A stretch of 64,000 bases of DNA from Rufibacter glacialis (GTDB lineage Bacteria; Bacteroidota; Bacteroidia; Cytophagales; Hymenobacteraceae): positions 62,001 to 126,000 of the forward strand of contig NZ_VKKZ01000023.1 in assembly GCF_008271745.1 (NCBI RefSeq). The letters are read 5' to 3'. Position 1 is the first letter of the stretch; every line of letters starts with the position of its first letter. Of this stretch, positions 48,346-59,491 are shown piece by piece. Below the pieces are notes generated by a model. The model was not told the origin of the DNA. It saw only the letters and a program-made list of their open reading frames with translations, and made no database searches. The position numbers and the translations under genes are program-made.

Positions 48346-51300
48346 ATGATTTCCAGTAAAAACCTTTTCCTTATCAAAAACCCTTCACATATGACAAACG
48401 CATTACTAAAAAATCGGCTAGTCCCCAAGGGTTGGCTTAATCCAAGGCAAGGGAAGAAGGCTTCTTCTTTTCTTCTGTTTTTGGTGGCTTTCCTGGCTTT
48501 GAGCTTAGGGCAGGCTTCTGCCCAACAAAGAACCATCACTGGTACCGTGACAGGTGACGGAGCTGCTCCTCTCATTGGGGTTTCTGTGGTCTTGAAAGGG
48601 ACTTCTACTGCCACAGCTACGGACGTGAATGGCCAGTATTCGTTGCCTTTCACCGGTACTGCCGGTACTTTGGTGTTCTCTTACATTGGGTACGTGACCC
48701 AGGAAGTGCCGGTAGGCACGCAGTCTACTATCAACGTGAACCTGTTGACCGATGCCAAAGCTTTGGAAGAAGTAGTGGTGGTGGGTTACGGTACCCAACG
48801 CCGCGAAGATGTAACGGGGGCGGTTGCTACGGTTACTGAGGAAAGTTTCAACCGTGGCCTAGTAACTACGCCAGATCAATTGATAACCGGTAAAGTGGCA
48901 GGTGTACAGATTACTTCTAACGGGGGTGCCCCAGGTTCTGGTAGTACTATCCGCATTAGAGGGGGATCTTCTTTGAATGCCAGCAATGACCCTCTGATTG
49001 TGATTGATGGAGTTCCTTTAGATAATAGCGCTATTTCAGGCTCTCCAAACCCTTTGAGTTTGATAAACCCTAATGACATTGAATCTTTCAATATCCTGAA
49101 AGACGCTTCGGCAGCAGCTATCTACGGAACCCGCGCTTCTAACGGGGTAATTATTATTACTACCAAGAAAGGAGCCGCCGGCGAGAAATTCAGAGTGCAG
49201 TTCAATACTATTGCCTCTCTCTATGATTTGACAGATCAGGTAGATGTTCTTTCTGCAGATGAGTACCGCGCTTTGATCAATGAACGTGGTACAGACGCTC
49301 AGAAAGCTTTATTGGGGAATACAAAGACTAACTGGCAAGATCAGATCTTCCGTAGGGCTTTCGCCTCAGACAACAATTTGGTATTAAGCGGGTCTGTCAA
49401 AAATCTTCCTTACCGACTTTCCTTAGGCTATCTTGATCAGCAGGGAACACTTAAAACGTCTGGTTTGGAACGGGGTACTTTGGCCCTAAACTTAAATCCC
49501 AGCTTCCTTGACGATCATTTACGAGTAAACCTAAACGTGAAAAGCTCCTTGTCAAAAAGTCGCTTCGCTGACGAAGGAGCCATTGGTTCTGCCGTGATTT
49601 TTGACCCTACCCAGCCTGTTTATGCTGAAAATCCTAAACTTGGTGGTTATTATGAGTGGGTGAACAGTGATGGTACTCCAAATAACCTGGCGCCTAAAAA
49701 CCCTCTCAGTTTACTGGAGCAAAGAAGGAATGTGTCTGATGTGATGAGAAGCATTGGAAACCTACAGGTAGACTACAGGTTCCACTTCTTACCTGACCTA
49801 AGGGCGAACCTGAATGTTGGCTATGACATGTCCAGAAGTGAGGGAAGTACCTTCGCACCTATGACCATGGCCTCTGTGTTTAATCAGGGAGGCAGCTTTT
49901 CTGAGTATGAGCAGGAGAAAGATAATAAGCTCCTGGATTTCTACTTGAACTATAGCAAAGACCTTACGGCCTTAAGAAGCCGCGTTGAATTAATGGCTGG
50001 TTATTCTTATCAGAATTTCTTGACCAAGAGCCCCTCCTTCCCGGTGTACACAGAGGCGGGTGTTGTGTTTACCCCAGCAGCCTTGTTCCCTTTTGAAACT
50101 GAAAACACCCTGATCGGTTTTTTTGGTAGAATAAATTACACCTTTAATGACCGGTATTCACTTACCGCCAACATCAGAAGAGACGGAACTTCCCGGTATA
50201 GCGCAGACAATAGATGGGGTACTTTCCCTTCTATTGCTTTGGCCTGGAGAATCAGTGAAGAAGGATTCATGAAGGATTCCAGACTTTTTTCTGACCTTAA
50301 GTTAAGAGTAGGATATGGTCTTACTGGTCAGCAGGATTTTGGCAGCAACTATGGGTATCTCCCTTTCTACAGCTATGGTCAGAACACCGCCTCTTACCAA
50401 TTTGGAAACCAGTTCTATACCACTCTTCGCCCGGCCGGGTATGATGTTGATTTGAAATGGGAAGAAACCAAACAATACAATGCGGGTCTTGATTTTGGCT
50501 TTGGTGCAGGAAGAGTAACGGGTAGTTTGGATTATTATCTGAAAGAAACCAATAACCTTATTGCGTTCATCAACCCAGCGGCGGGTACCAACCTTACCAA
50601 TGGTTTGTTTACCAACGTGGGGGCCATAGAAAGCAAAGGGGTTGAAGCTGCCTTGAATGTCAACATCCTCAACAATGAGAAAGCGAATTGGTCTGTAGGC
50701 GTAAATGGTACTTACAATGATGTGAAGGTAACCAGCCTGAGCAGATTTGAAGATCCAAATGCAGTAGGACAGCCTGGTGGTCAAATCTCAGGGGGTACCG
50801 GGAATAACCTACAGATAAGTTCAGTAGGGTTTACCCCATTCGCGTTCTATGTGTACAAACAAGTATACAACGCAGAAGGAAAACCTCTGGAAGGTGTCTA
50901 TGTGGATTTGAACAAAGATGGAATTGTAAATGAAAGAGATTTGTACCGCTACAAGTCTCCGCAGGCAAAAGTGTTCTTAGGGTTTAACTCTGACCTTACC
51001 TATGGCAATTGGAACCTGAATTTCGTTTTAAGGGCAAATATTGGGAACTACGTGTATAACAACATCCACTCAGATAAAGGGAACTTCCAGGTAACCTCCA
51101 ATAACACGTATCTGAACAATCTTTCTCCTAATTTCCTGGAAACCAACTTCAACGCTCCGCAATACTTTTCAGATTACTATGTGCAAAACGCCTCGTTCCT
51201 GCGCATGGAGAACCTGAACTTAGGGTACAACTTTGGGAAGGTTTACAGAGATAAAGTGAATCTAAGACTTTCTGGTGTTGTTCAGAATGTGTTCGTCATC

Positions 51301-51402
51301 ACCAAGTACAAAGGCTTGGATCCAGAAGTGGGCAGCGGAATTGACAATAACTTCTACCCAAGAGCACGTGTTTTCTCACTTGGCGCTAACCTAGAGTTTT
51401 AA
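48346..51402 (+). CDS. susC: SusC/RagA-family TonB-dependent outer membrane transporter
   Basis: 1018 aa from ATG 48346 (Met16 at 48391 is an alternative start); the signal segment is SSFLLFLVAFLALSLGQASAQ. A carboxypeptidase-regulatory-like domain follows (about 58-140, ITGTVTGDGAAPLIGVSVVLKG), then the conserved ALEEVVVVGYGTQRREDVTGAV and a plug domain (VAGVQITSNGGAPGSGSTIRIRGG, DGVPLDN), then a 22-strand barrel ending with a C-terminal Phe. It imports malto-oligosaccharides (inferred from context) with energy from TonB. It is the first gene of a susC-susD-susE operon. Confidence 0.96.
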   Translation: MISSKNLFLIKNPSHMTNALLKNRLVPKGWLNPRQGKKASSFLLFLVAFLALSLGQASAQQRTITGTVTGDGAAPLIGVSVVLKGTSTATATDVNGQYSLPFTGTAGTLVFSYIGYVTQEVPVGTQSTINVNLLTDAKALEEVVVVGYGTQRREDVTGAVATVTEESFNRGLVTTPDQLITGKVAGVQITSNGGAPGSGSTIRIRGGSSLNASNDPLIVIDGVPLDNSAISGSPNPLSLINPNDIESFNILKDASAAAIYGTRASNGVIIITTKKGAAGEKFRVQFNTIASLYDLTDQVDVLSADEYRALINERGTDAQKALLGNTKTNWQDQIFRRAFASDNNLVLSGSVKNLPYRLSLGYLDQQGTLKTSGLERGTLALNLNPSFLDDHLRVNLNVKSSLSKSRFADEGAIGSAVIFDPTQPVYAENPKLGGYYEWVNSDGTPNNLAPKNPLSLLEQRRNVSDVMRSIGNLQVDYRFHFLPDLRANLNVGYDMSRSEGSTFAPMTMASVFNQGGSFSEYEQEKDNKLLDFYLNYSKDLTALRSRVELMAGYSYQNFLTKSPSFPVYTEAGVVFTPAALFPFETENTLIGFFGRINYTFNDRYSLTANIRRDGTSRYSADNRWGTFPSIALAWRISEEGFMKDSRLFSDLKLRVGYGLTGQQDFGSNYGYLPFYSYGQNTASYQFGNQFYTTLRPAGYDVDLKWEETKQYNAGLDFGFGAGRVTGSLDYYLKETNNLIAFINPAAGTNLTNGLFTNVGAIESKGVEAALNVNILNNEKANWSVGVNGTYNDVKVTSLSRFEDPNAVGQPGGQISGGTGNNLQISSVGFTPFAFYVYKQVYNAEGKPLEGVYVDLNKDGIVNERDLYRYKSPQAKVFLGFNSDLTYGNWNLNFVLRANIGNYVYNNIHSDKGNFQVTSNNTYLNNLSPNFLETNFNAPQYFSDYYVQNASFLRMENLNLGYNFGKVYRDKVNLRLSGVVQNVFVITKYKGLDPEVGSGIDNNFYPRARVFSLGANLEF

Positions 51403-51420
51403 TCTTGACTATAAATTCTT

Positions 51421-53013
51421 ATGAATAAAAATTATATAAAAGCGATGATTTTGTCTGGATTGATGGCTTTTTCTGCCTCTTCCTGTACAGATGATTTAGA
51501 TCTTGCTCCCAAGTATGATGTTACTTCGGCTAACCTTTATAATGATTTTGCCAACTACAAGCTGGTGTTAGCCAAGCTTTATGGCGGATATGCCTTAACG
51601 GGTTTGCAAGGACCCTCTGGTGCACCAGATGTGACTGGGTTTGATGAGGGGAAATCGAATTACATACGGGCTTATTGGCAGTTGCAGGAATTGACCACGG
51701 ATGAGGCGGTGGTCGCTTGGAATGATGGGACCATCTTTGATTTACATGACATGGATTGGTCTTCCAGCAACGAGTACATCAGAATGATGTATGACCGGAT
51801 CTATTACCAGATTGCTTTAACCAATGAATTTTTGCGTGAAACCACTGACGCTAAATTGAGCGAAAGGGGCGTTGCGGAAGCTAATTTGGCAGAAGCGAAA
51901 AAGTACCGTGCTGAAGCCCGGTTCTTACGGGCCTTGAGTTACTACCATGCCTTGGACCTTTTTGGCAATGTCCCATTTGTGACTGAGCAAGATAAGGTAG
52001 GAGCTTTTTTCCCTAATCAAATCAAGAGAGCAGACTTATTCAACTTCATTGAGTCGGAGCTGAAAGCCATTGAGTCAGAATTGGCGGGTCCAAAGCAAAA
52101 TGAATATGCCCGGGCCGACCAGGCTGCTGCCTGGATGCTTCTTGCCAAGATGTACCTCAACTCAGAAGTATATACAGGGCAGGCAAAATACACAGAAGCA
52201 GTTACCTACAGCAAAAAGGTAATCAATTCAGGGTATTCTCTGCAACAGAACTACAGACATTTGTTCTGGGCAGATAATAATACCTCTCCAGAAATAATCT
52301 TTCCTATTGCATTTGATGGAACCCGCACCAAAACCTGGGGTGGAACCACGTTCTTGATTAATGCCTCCATTGGTGGCAACATGAACAACGCTGATTTTGG
52401 GGTGAAGGAAAAATGGGGAGGCATAAGAACTACTAAAAACATTGTTAATGTTTTCGCTGATCCATCTGGCAATACAGACAAACGGGCTCAATTCCATAGG
52501 GATGGCCAAAAGTTGGAAATTGAAAGTATTGGATCCTTCACTGACGGCTATGCCGTGACTAAGTACCGTAATATCAAATCTACTGGCGGCGCAGGTTCAG
52601 ACCCTGCAGGAGTACATCCTGATACAGATTACCCTATGTTCCGCCTAGCTGATGCCCACTTGATGTTTGCTGAAGCAGTGGTAAGAGGAGGTGCAGGAGG
52701 AACAATGGCGGAAGCATTGACCTATGTGAATGCACTTCGGCAAAGAGCCTATGGCAATACAAGCGGTAACATCTCCGCCAGTCAGTTGAACCTTAATTTC
52801 ATCCTTGACGAAAGAGCCCGCGAACTTCATTGGGAAGGCCACCGCCGGACAGATTTAATCCGTTTTGGCAGATTCACCTCTGGAACTTATGTGTGGCCTT
52901 GGAAAGGCGGTGTCAAAGAAGGAAGAGGAGTAGAGGAGTACCGTAGATTATTCCCGATCCCATCTTTTGACTTGACGGTAAACCCTAACTTAGTCCAAAA
53001 CCCTGGGTATTAA
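51421..53013 (+). CDS. susD: SusD/RagB-family surface glycan-binding lipoprotein
   Basis: 530 aa. Lipoprotein signal MILSGLMAFSASSC with Cys22, so it is anchored to the outer membrane. The TPR-like SusD fold is recognised by TDEAVVAWNDGTIF, RAEARFLRALSYYHALDLFGNVPF, ADQAAAWMLLAKMYLNSEVY and, near the end, NFILDERARELHWEGHRRTDLIRFGRF. It forms a lid on SusC and delivers oligosaccharide. It begins 18 nt after susC. Confidence 0.96.
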   Translation: MNKNYIKAMILSGLMAFSASSCTDDLDLAPKYDVTSANLYNDFANYKLVLAKLYGGYALTGLQGPSGAPDVTGFDEGKSNYIRAYWQLQELTTDEAVVAWNDGTIFDLHDMDWSSSNEYIRMMYDRIYYQIALTNEFLRETTDAKLSERGVAEANLAEAKKYRAEARFLRALSYYHALDLFGNVPFVTEQDKVGAFFPNQIKRADLFNFIESELKAIESELAGPKQNEYARADQAAAWMLLAKMYLNSEVYTGQAKYTEAVTYSKKVINSGYSLQQNYRHLFWADNNTSPEIIFPIAFDGTRTKTWGGTTFLINASIGGNMNNADFGVKEKWGGIRTTKNIVNVFADPSGNTDKRAQFHRDGQKLEIESIGSFTDGYAVTKYRNIKSTGGAGSDPAGVHPDTDYPMFRLADAHLMFAEAVVRGGAGGTMAEALTYVNALRQRAYGNTSGNISASQLNLNFILDERARELHWEGHRRTDLIRFGRFTSGTYVWPWKGGVKEGRGVEEYRRLFPIPSFDLTVNPNLVQNPGY

Positions 53014-53044
53014 TCAGTGTTCAGAACATATAAATGAAGACTAT

Positions 53045-54067
53045 ATGAAAACATCTTTAATTAAGAATATCGGGCTGCTCGGGCTGCTGCTTTTCTTTTT
53101 TTCCTCTTGTGAAAAAGACGAGGAAAGAGTCATTGCCAATACCCAGGGCAAAGGAGCTGCGTTCACAGCTTCAGCGAACAACTTGACGCTGCAAAAAGCG
53201 AATGAAAATAACCAGGCAGTAAATTTCACCTGGACCAAGGCTGATTTCGGCTTTGATGCTGCTTTAACCAACACCCTGCAGTTTGCAGTAGCCGGAACTA
53301 ACTTTGCTAACCCTAAAGAAGTTGTTTTAGGGAGCGGAGATATTTCAAAGAGCTACACGGTACTGGACTTTAATGCCCTAATGCTGTCGTTGAATTTACC
53401 AACTGGGAGGAATTCAACTATAGAGGCACGGGTAAAAACCCAAATAGCAGGAAGTGAAGCTGTTGCCCCCGTTTATTCCAACGTGGTGAGCATGACGGTT
53501 AATCCCTATCCTTTGATTTCCTTTGTGTATGTACCAGGTGCTTACCAGGGTTGGAACCCAGCCACTGCTGACAGCTTGATCTCACCTACCAGCAACAACA
53601 TCTATACCGGTATCATCAACTTCACAGAAGGTAATACTAAGTTTAAGATTACACCAGCCAAGAAATGGGATGTGGCGTATGGTGATGCCGGTGCAGGTAA
53701 AGTTAGTACCTCTGGAAGCGATTTATCTGTGCCTACTGCCGGTATGTACCGCTTGACCCTTAACCTGAACGATAACACTTTTACGGCTGCCAAGTATAGT
53801 TTTGGCGTGATTGGAGATGCCACTCCCGGGGGATGGGGTGCAGATACGGATATGACCTATAACAATGGTACCCAAACCTGGTCTATCACTACCAATCTAA
53901 CTCCAGGGTCCATCAAGTTCCGGTTGAATGATGATTGGGGTACGAACTATGGAGGGTCTAATGGTAACCTAGTTTCAGGTGGTGACAATATCGCAGTTCC
54001 TTCTGCTGGTAACTATAGGATAACCTTCAGCCTGGCTACCAATACCTACACGTTAACCAAATTATAG
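53045..54067 (+). CDS. susE: SusE-family starch-binding lipoprotein
   Basis: 340 aa. Lipoprotein signal with Cys22 (LLFFFSSCEKDEE). An N-terminal SusE domain (about 30-150, AAFTASANNLTLQKANENNQAVNFTWTKA) is followed by two related starch-binding modules of about 90 residues (VYVPGAYQGWNPATADSL, GVIGDATPGGWGADTDM, each with a conserved Trp set). In Bacteroides SusE and SusF bind starch on the cell surface; here a single SusE-like protein is present and no SusF. It is the last gene of the susCDE operon (32-nt gap after susD), followed by a terminator. Confidence 0.9.
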   Translation: MKTSLIKNIGLLGLLLFFFSSCEKDEERVIANTQGKGAAFTASANNLTLQKANENNQAVNFTWTKADFGFDAALTNTLQFAVAGTNFANPKEVVLGSGDISKSYTVLDFNALMLSLNLPTGRNSTIEARVKTQIAGSEAVAPVYSNVVSMTVNPYPLISFVYVPGAYQGWNPATADSLISPTSNNIYTGIINFTEGNTKFKITPAKKWDVAYGDAGAGKVSTSGSDLSVPTAGMYRLTLNLNDNTFTAAKYSFGVIGDATPGGWGADTDMTYNNGTQTWSITTNLTPGSIKFRLNDDWGTNYGGSNGNLVSGGDNIAVPSAGNYRITFSLATNTYTLTKL

Positions 54068-54091
54068 AAGTAGGTAAGCCTACATAATGCC

Positions 54092-54137
54092 AAGGAGGCT
54101 ATCCCACTTCAACCCTGGGGTAGCCTCCTTCCTTTTA
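54092..54137 (+). terminator. Intrinsic terminator after susE
   Basis: AAGGAGGCTATCCCA pairs with TGGGGTAGCCTCCTT (one G-T pair) around a 9-nt loop, followed by CCTTTT. It separates susCDE from the GH97 gene. Confidence 0.78.
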
Positions 54138-54273
54138 AATCTGCCTTCTAAGATCATTGAAATAGGAATGGAACCTGCCTACTCACTTTAAGTGGCTAGT
54201 CCCCTGTGCGCTCTTTAAGATTAAATGAAGAAGTGACAGGCGAAGCGGCAGTGCCTCCTGGCTTAAGAAATAG

Positions 54274-56532
<2,259 letters not shown>

Positions 56533-56535
56533 GCC

Positions 56536-56595
56536 AAAAGGGTATCCGTTTACTGCCTGTTTTTTAAGAATCAGGCAGTAAACGGATACCCTTTT
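56536..56595 (+). terminator. 24-bp hairpin terminator after GH97
   Basis: A 24-bp perfect stem (56536-56559 with 56572-56595) around a T-rich loop. The right arm ends in TTTTCC. Confidence 0.85.
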
Positions 56596-56898
56596 CCGGC
56601 AGTTTCCTGAAAACCAGCCGGAAATAAAAAAGGTTAGCTCCTTCTTATTGAACCTATAAAGTAAAGCCAGTACCCTAGCCCTTGCTGCGTGTTTTCACCA
56701 GGAAGCAGATAGGAGCCTGCGTCTGGATGGTGAAACCACCAACATTGGTAGGTGGTGGCCAGTTCTTCTGCTATACTAAACCGCTTTACTGGAAATCTTT
56801 TCTCTTGTAAATAATGCTCCCTGGTAGGGCACAAAGAGTTTCGCCCTCTTCTCTGCCTGTTTCTAACAGGGACTTCCATTCCAACTTTCCTTTATCAC
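56596..56898. other. Leader region of the GH13 gene
   Basis: 303 bp. A small inverted repeat (CCACCAAC / GGTAGGTGG, near 56738-56757) and a half-operator-like GGAAATC at 56791 are present. No good TAnnTTTG promoter was found. An 81-codon antisense frame here is judged non-coding. Confidence 0.4.
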
Positions 56899-58467
56899 AT
56901 GAAAAAAACATCCTTATCGCACCTCGCATTATCTGTTCTTGTTTCACTTAGCACGTTGGGTTCCCCCGAAGCGGTTCAGGCCCAGGATAAAAAAGTAAGT
57001 CAGTGGCCGCGCGGCATCACCTATGAGATCTTCGTGCAGTCATTTGCGGACTCCAACGGGGACGGCATTGGCGACATCAAAGGCATGACCTCCAAACTGG
57101 ATTACCTCCAGGAACTGGGCGTGGAAGCCGTGTGGCTAATGCCGATCAACCCATCGCCGTCTTACCATAAATATGACGTGACCGACTACTATGGCATTCA
57201 CCCGGATTACGGGACCATGGCAGATTTCAAGGAGTTTATCAAGCAGGCCCATAAACGCAACATCAAAGTGGTGATGGACATGGTGCTGAACCACTCCTCC
57301 AGCGAGCATCCCTGGTTTAAGGATGCGGTGAAGAACGAGAACAGCCCTTATCGCGACTATTACGTTTGGACACATAAAAACGACCCGCAAACCCAGAAAG
57401 AGGGCCGGCCTACCGGGGCAGATTCAGACAACACCCGCCACTGGCACAAGGTAGAGGGCAGTGATTACCTGTACTACGGCTATTTCTATGGCGGCATGCC
57501 CGACCTGAACTTTGACAGCCCCAAACTTCGCGAGGAGGTCTTCAAAATGGGCCGTTTCTGGTTCACTGAAATTGGCGTAGACGGGTTCCGGCTGGATGCC
57601 GCCCGCCATATCTTCCCCGACGAGCGACCGCATGACAACCACCAGTGGTGGGTGTATTTCCGAAGCGAGATGTTGAAGGCGAACAAAGATGTATACCTGG
57701 TAGGAGAGGTGTGGGCACCCTCTGACGTGGTAGCCCCGTACCTGAAAGGTTTGCCGGCCCTGTTCAACTTTGAGATGAGCTGGGACATCTTGAAAGCCAT
57801 AAATGAAGGCAGGGGAGACTCTCTGGCCATCAAGCACGCCAAGATCACCGATTTCTATCAGTCGGTGAACCCAGATTTCATTGACGCCACCATCCTGAGC
57901 AACCATGACCAGAACCGAATCATGAGCTCGCTCAACAATGATCAGAACAAGGCCAAAGTGGCGGCCTCTCTGTTGTTGACCTTGCCGGGTTCTCCGTACC
58001 TTTACTATGGCGAGGAAATAGGCATGACCGGTAAAAAGCCCGATGAGCAGATCAGAGAGCCTTTCCTCTGGGATACCAAAGCCAAAGACAAAAGCCGCAC
58101 TACCTGGTTAAAACCAGTGTATAGCACTGAGGCTACGGTGGCTCCGCTGGCCGTGCAGAAAAAAGACAAGAACTCCATCTACAACCATTACGCCCGCCTG
58201 ATCAGTTTGCGCAACTCCAGCAAAGCCCTTACCTACGGCAAATTGGAACCAATCTCACTGGAGAACAAGGCCATCAGCGCCTATACCAGAAGCCACGCGG
58301 GCGAGAATGTACTGGTAGTGCACAACCTGTCTGGCCAAGAGGCTTCCGTTACTCTGCCAACTCAACTGGAAACGTACACTAATACTTTATTCAAGACCAA
58401 AGGGGCCAACCTGAGTAAAAAGACGGTGACCTTGCCTGCTTTCAGCAGTTTGGTGTTAAAAAAGTAA
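56899..58467 (+). CDS. GH13 alpha-amylase (SusG-like/neopullulanase type)
   Basis: 522 aa with a cleavable signal peptide (about 1-28, VQAQ). A GH13 barrel with the Ca-binding loop DSNGDGIGD, MVLNHSSSEHPW, nucleophile Asp233 (GFRLDAARH), acid/base Glu270 (YLVGEVWAP) and Asp337 (LSNHDQNR), and a short C-terminal beta domain (ISLENKAISAYTRSHAG). It is closest to oligosaccharide-acting alpha-amylases (alpha-glucosidase/neopullulanase-like). No lipobox is seen, so it is probably periplasmic, unlike surface-anchored SusG. It ends with a terminator. Confidence 0.93.
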   Translation: MKKTSLSHLALSVLVSLSTLGSPEAVQAQDKKVSQWPRGITYEIFVQSFADSNGDGIGDIKGMTSKLDYLQELGVEAVWLMPINPSPSYHKYDVTDYYGIHPDYGTMADFKEFIKQAHKRNIKVVMDMVLNHSSSEHPWFKDAVKNENSPYRDYYVWTHKNDPQTQKEGRPTGADSDNTRHWHKVEGSDYLYYGYFYGGMPDLNFDSPKLREEVFKMGRFWFTEIGVDGFRLDAARHIFPDERPHDNHQWWVYFRSEMLKANKDVYLVGEVWAPSDVVAPYLKGLPALFNFEMSWDILKAINEGRGDSLAIKHAKITDFYQSVNPDFIDATILSNHDQNRIMSSLNNDQNKAKVAASLLLTLPGSPYLYYGEEIGMTGKKPDEQIREPFLWDTKAKDKSRTTWLKPVYSTEATVAPLAVQKKDKNSIYNHYARLISLRNSSKALTYGKLEPISLENKAISAYTRSHAGENVLVVHNLSGQEASVTLPTQLETYTNTLFKTKGANLSKKTVTLPAFSSLVLKK

Positions 58468-58493
58468 ACCTGTAGTTTTCATCCGTCCTTCAG

Positions 58494-58535
58494 AAAGGAG
58501 GCGGGAAGGGGTTGTACCTTTCCGCCTCCTTTTTT
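58494..58535 (+). terminator. Intrinsic terminator after GH13
   Basis: AAAGGAGGCGGGAAGG pairs with CCTTTCCGCCTCCTTT and a T tract follows. Confidence 0.85.
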
Positions 58536-58599
58536 GTCTAGCCGACTTTGTATAGATAAGGCATGAAAAGGAGGGTGCTTTTTCCTGCTGCATCTGTTC

Positions 58600-58632
58600 T
58601 TTGCGGAGAAATCAAAGTATTTCTTACCTTAG
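58600..58632 (+). promoter_or_regulatory. Candidate promoter for the SGNH hydrolase gene
   Basis: TTTG (58600-58603), a 21-nt spacer and TACCTTAG (58625-58632), one base off TAnnTTTG. The start codon is 52 nt downstream. Confidence 0.5.
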
Positions 58633-58683
58633 CCGTCTGCTGGAAACATCTTACCAGTATCAATTTATTTCCTATATCCCTTC

Positions 58684-59352
58684 ATGAGAAAGATTCTCTT
58701 CTTCCTGTTGTTCCTTTTAATAGGTTCTCTATCTGCATCCGCCCAGGCGCAGACAGCCCCTGCTTTTTGGTCCAATATCCAAGCCTTCAAAAAGCAGGAT
58801 AGCGTTCAGGCTCCTCCGGCCAACCCTATTGTTTTTGTAGGCAGTTCCTCTTTTACCCGTTGGAAGGATATTCACGCCAGCTTCCCGGGCTACCCTATTG
58901 TAAACCGTGGCTTTGGCGGTTCTACCCTGGTAGACGTGATTAGGTATACCTATGAAATTATTTTGCCGTACCAGCCGAAACAGGTGGTCATTTACTGTGG
59001 CGAGAATGATCTGGCCTCAGGAGACAGTATTACGGCAGAAGAGGCGGTGCCCCGGTTCATGACCCTTTTTGGCATGATCAGAACTAACTTGCCTAATGCC
59101 AGAATCAGCTTCGTGAGCATCAAACCTAGCCCCAGCCGAGCCCACATCCAGGGGAAGGTGAAGGAGGCCAACCAAGACATTAAACGGTTCCTTAAAAAGC
59201 AGAAGAACACAGATTATATTGATGTGTACGCGCCCATGTTAGACGCCCAAGGTAACATGCGCGAGGAACTTTACGTGGGAGACCGCCTGCACATGAAACC
59301 AGAAGGCTACTCCATTTGGCAAGGAATCATTTCCCCTTATCTGGTGAAATAG
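58684..59352 (+). CDS. Secreted SGNH/GDSL hydrolase
   Basis: 222 aa with a signal peptide (about 1-22, SASAQAQ). The SGNH blocks are visible: VGSSSFTRW (block I, nucleophile Ser in G-S-S-S), GFGGSTLVD (Gly), GENDLASG (Asn) and DRLHMKPEGY (Asp/His). The family comprises esterases and lipases for acetylated sugars and lipids; the substrate is unknown. It lies within the maltose/starch locus, where an esterase is not expected. Confidence 0.9.
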   Translation: MRKILFFLLFLLIGSLSASAQAQTAPAFWSNIQAFKKQDSVQAPPANPIVFVGSSSFTRWKDIHASFPGYPIVNRGFGGSTLVDVIRYTYEIILPYQPKQVVIYCGENDLASGDSITAEEAVPRFMTLFGMIRTNLPNARISFVSIKPSPSRAHIQGKVKEANQDIKRFLKKQKNTDYIDVYAPMLDAQGNMREELYVGDRLHMKPEGYSIWQGIISPYLVK

Positions 59353-59431
59353 CAAATGTTTGTTTTTTGCACAACGGCACTAAAGGATAATTGGTCTTTG
59401 TATTTGGCCTGTTTTCTTTAAAAGGACTAAA

Positions 59432-59470
59432 AAAGAAGAAGCCCGAGGCATCACCTCGGGCTTCTTCTTT
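59432..59470. terminator. Bidirectional terminator
   Basis: AAAGAAGAAGCCCGAGG pairs with CCTCGGGCTTCTTCTTT around the 5-nt loop CATCA, between the convergent SGNH and MFS genes. Confidence 0.85.
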
Positions 59471-59491
59471 GTAATGCCAAGCGGAGAGCGA

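Noticed and set aside
56791-56803. GGAAATCTTTTCT upstream of the GH13 gene as another operator
   Set aside because: Only the left half matches the palindrome; the centre and right half differ, so it is too weak to claim.
56634-56879. 81-codon minus-strand frame in the GH97-GH13 gap
   Set aside because: Basic, Arg/Gln-rich product without a family, no promoter or ribosome binding site. The region is better read as a leader.
58563-58802. 79-codon frame overlapping the SGNH gene start
   Set aside because: It overlaps the signal peptide of a well-supported gene in another frame and contains the candidate promoter of that gene.
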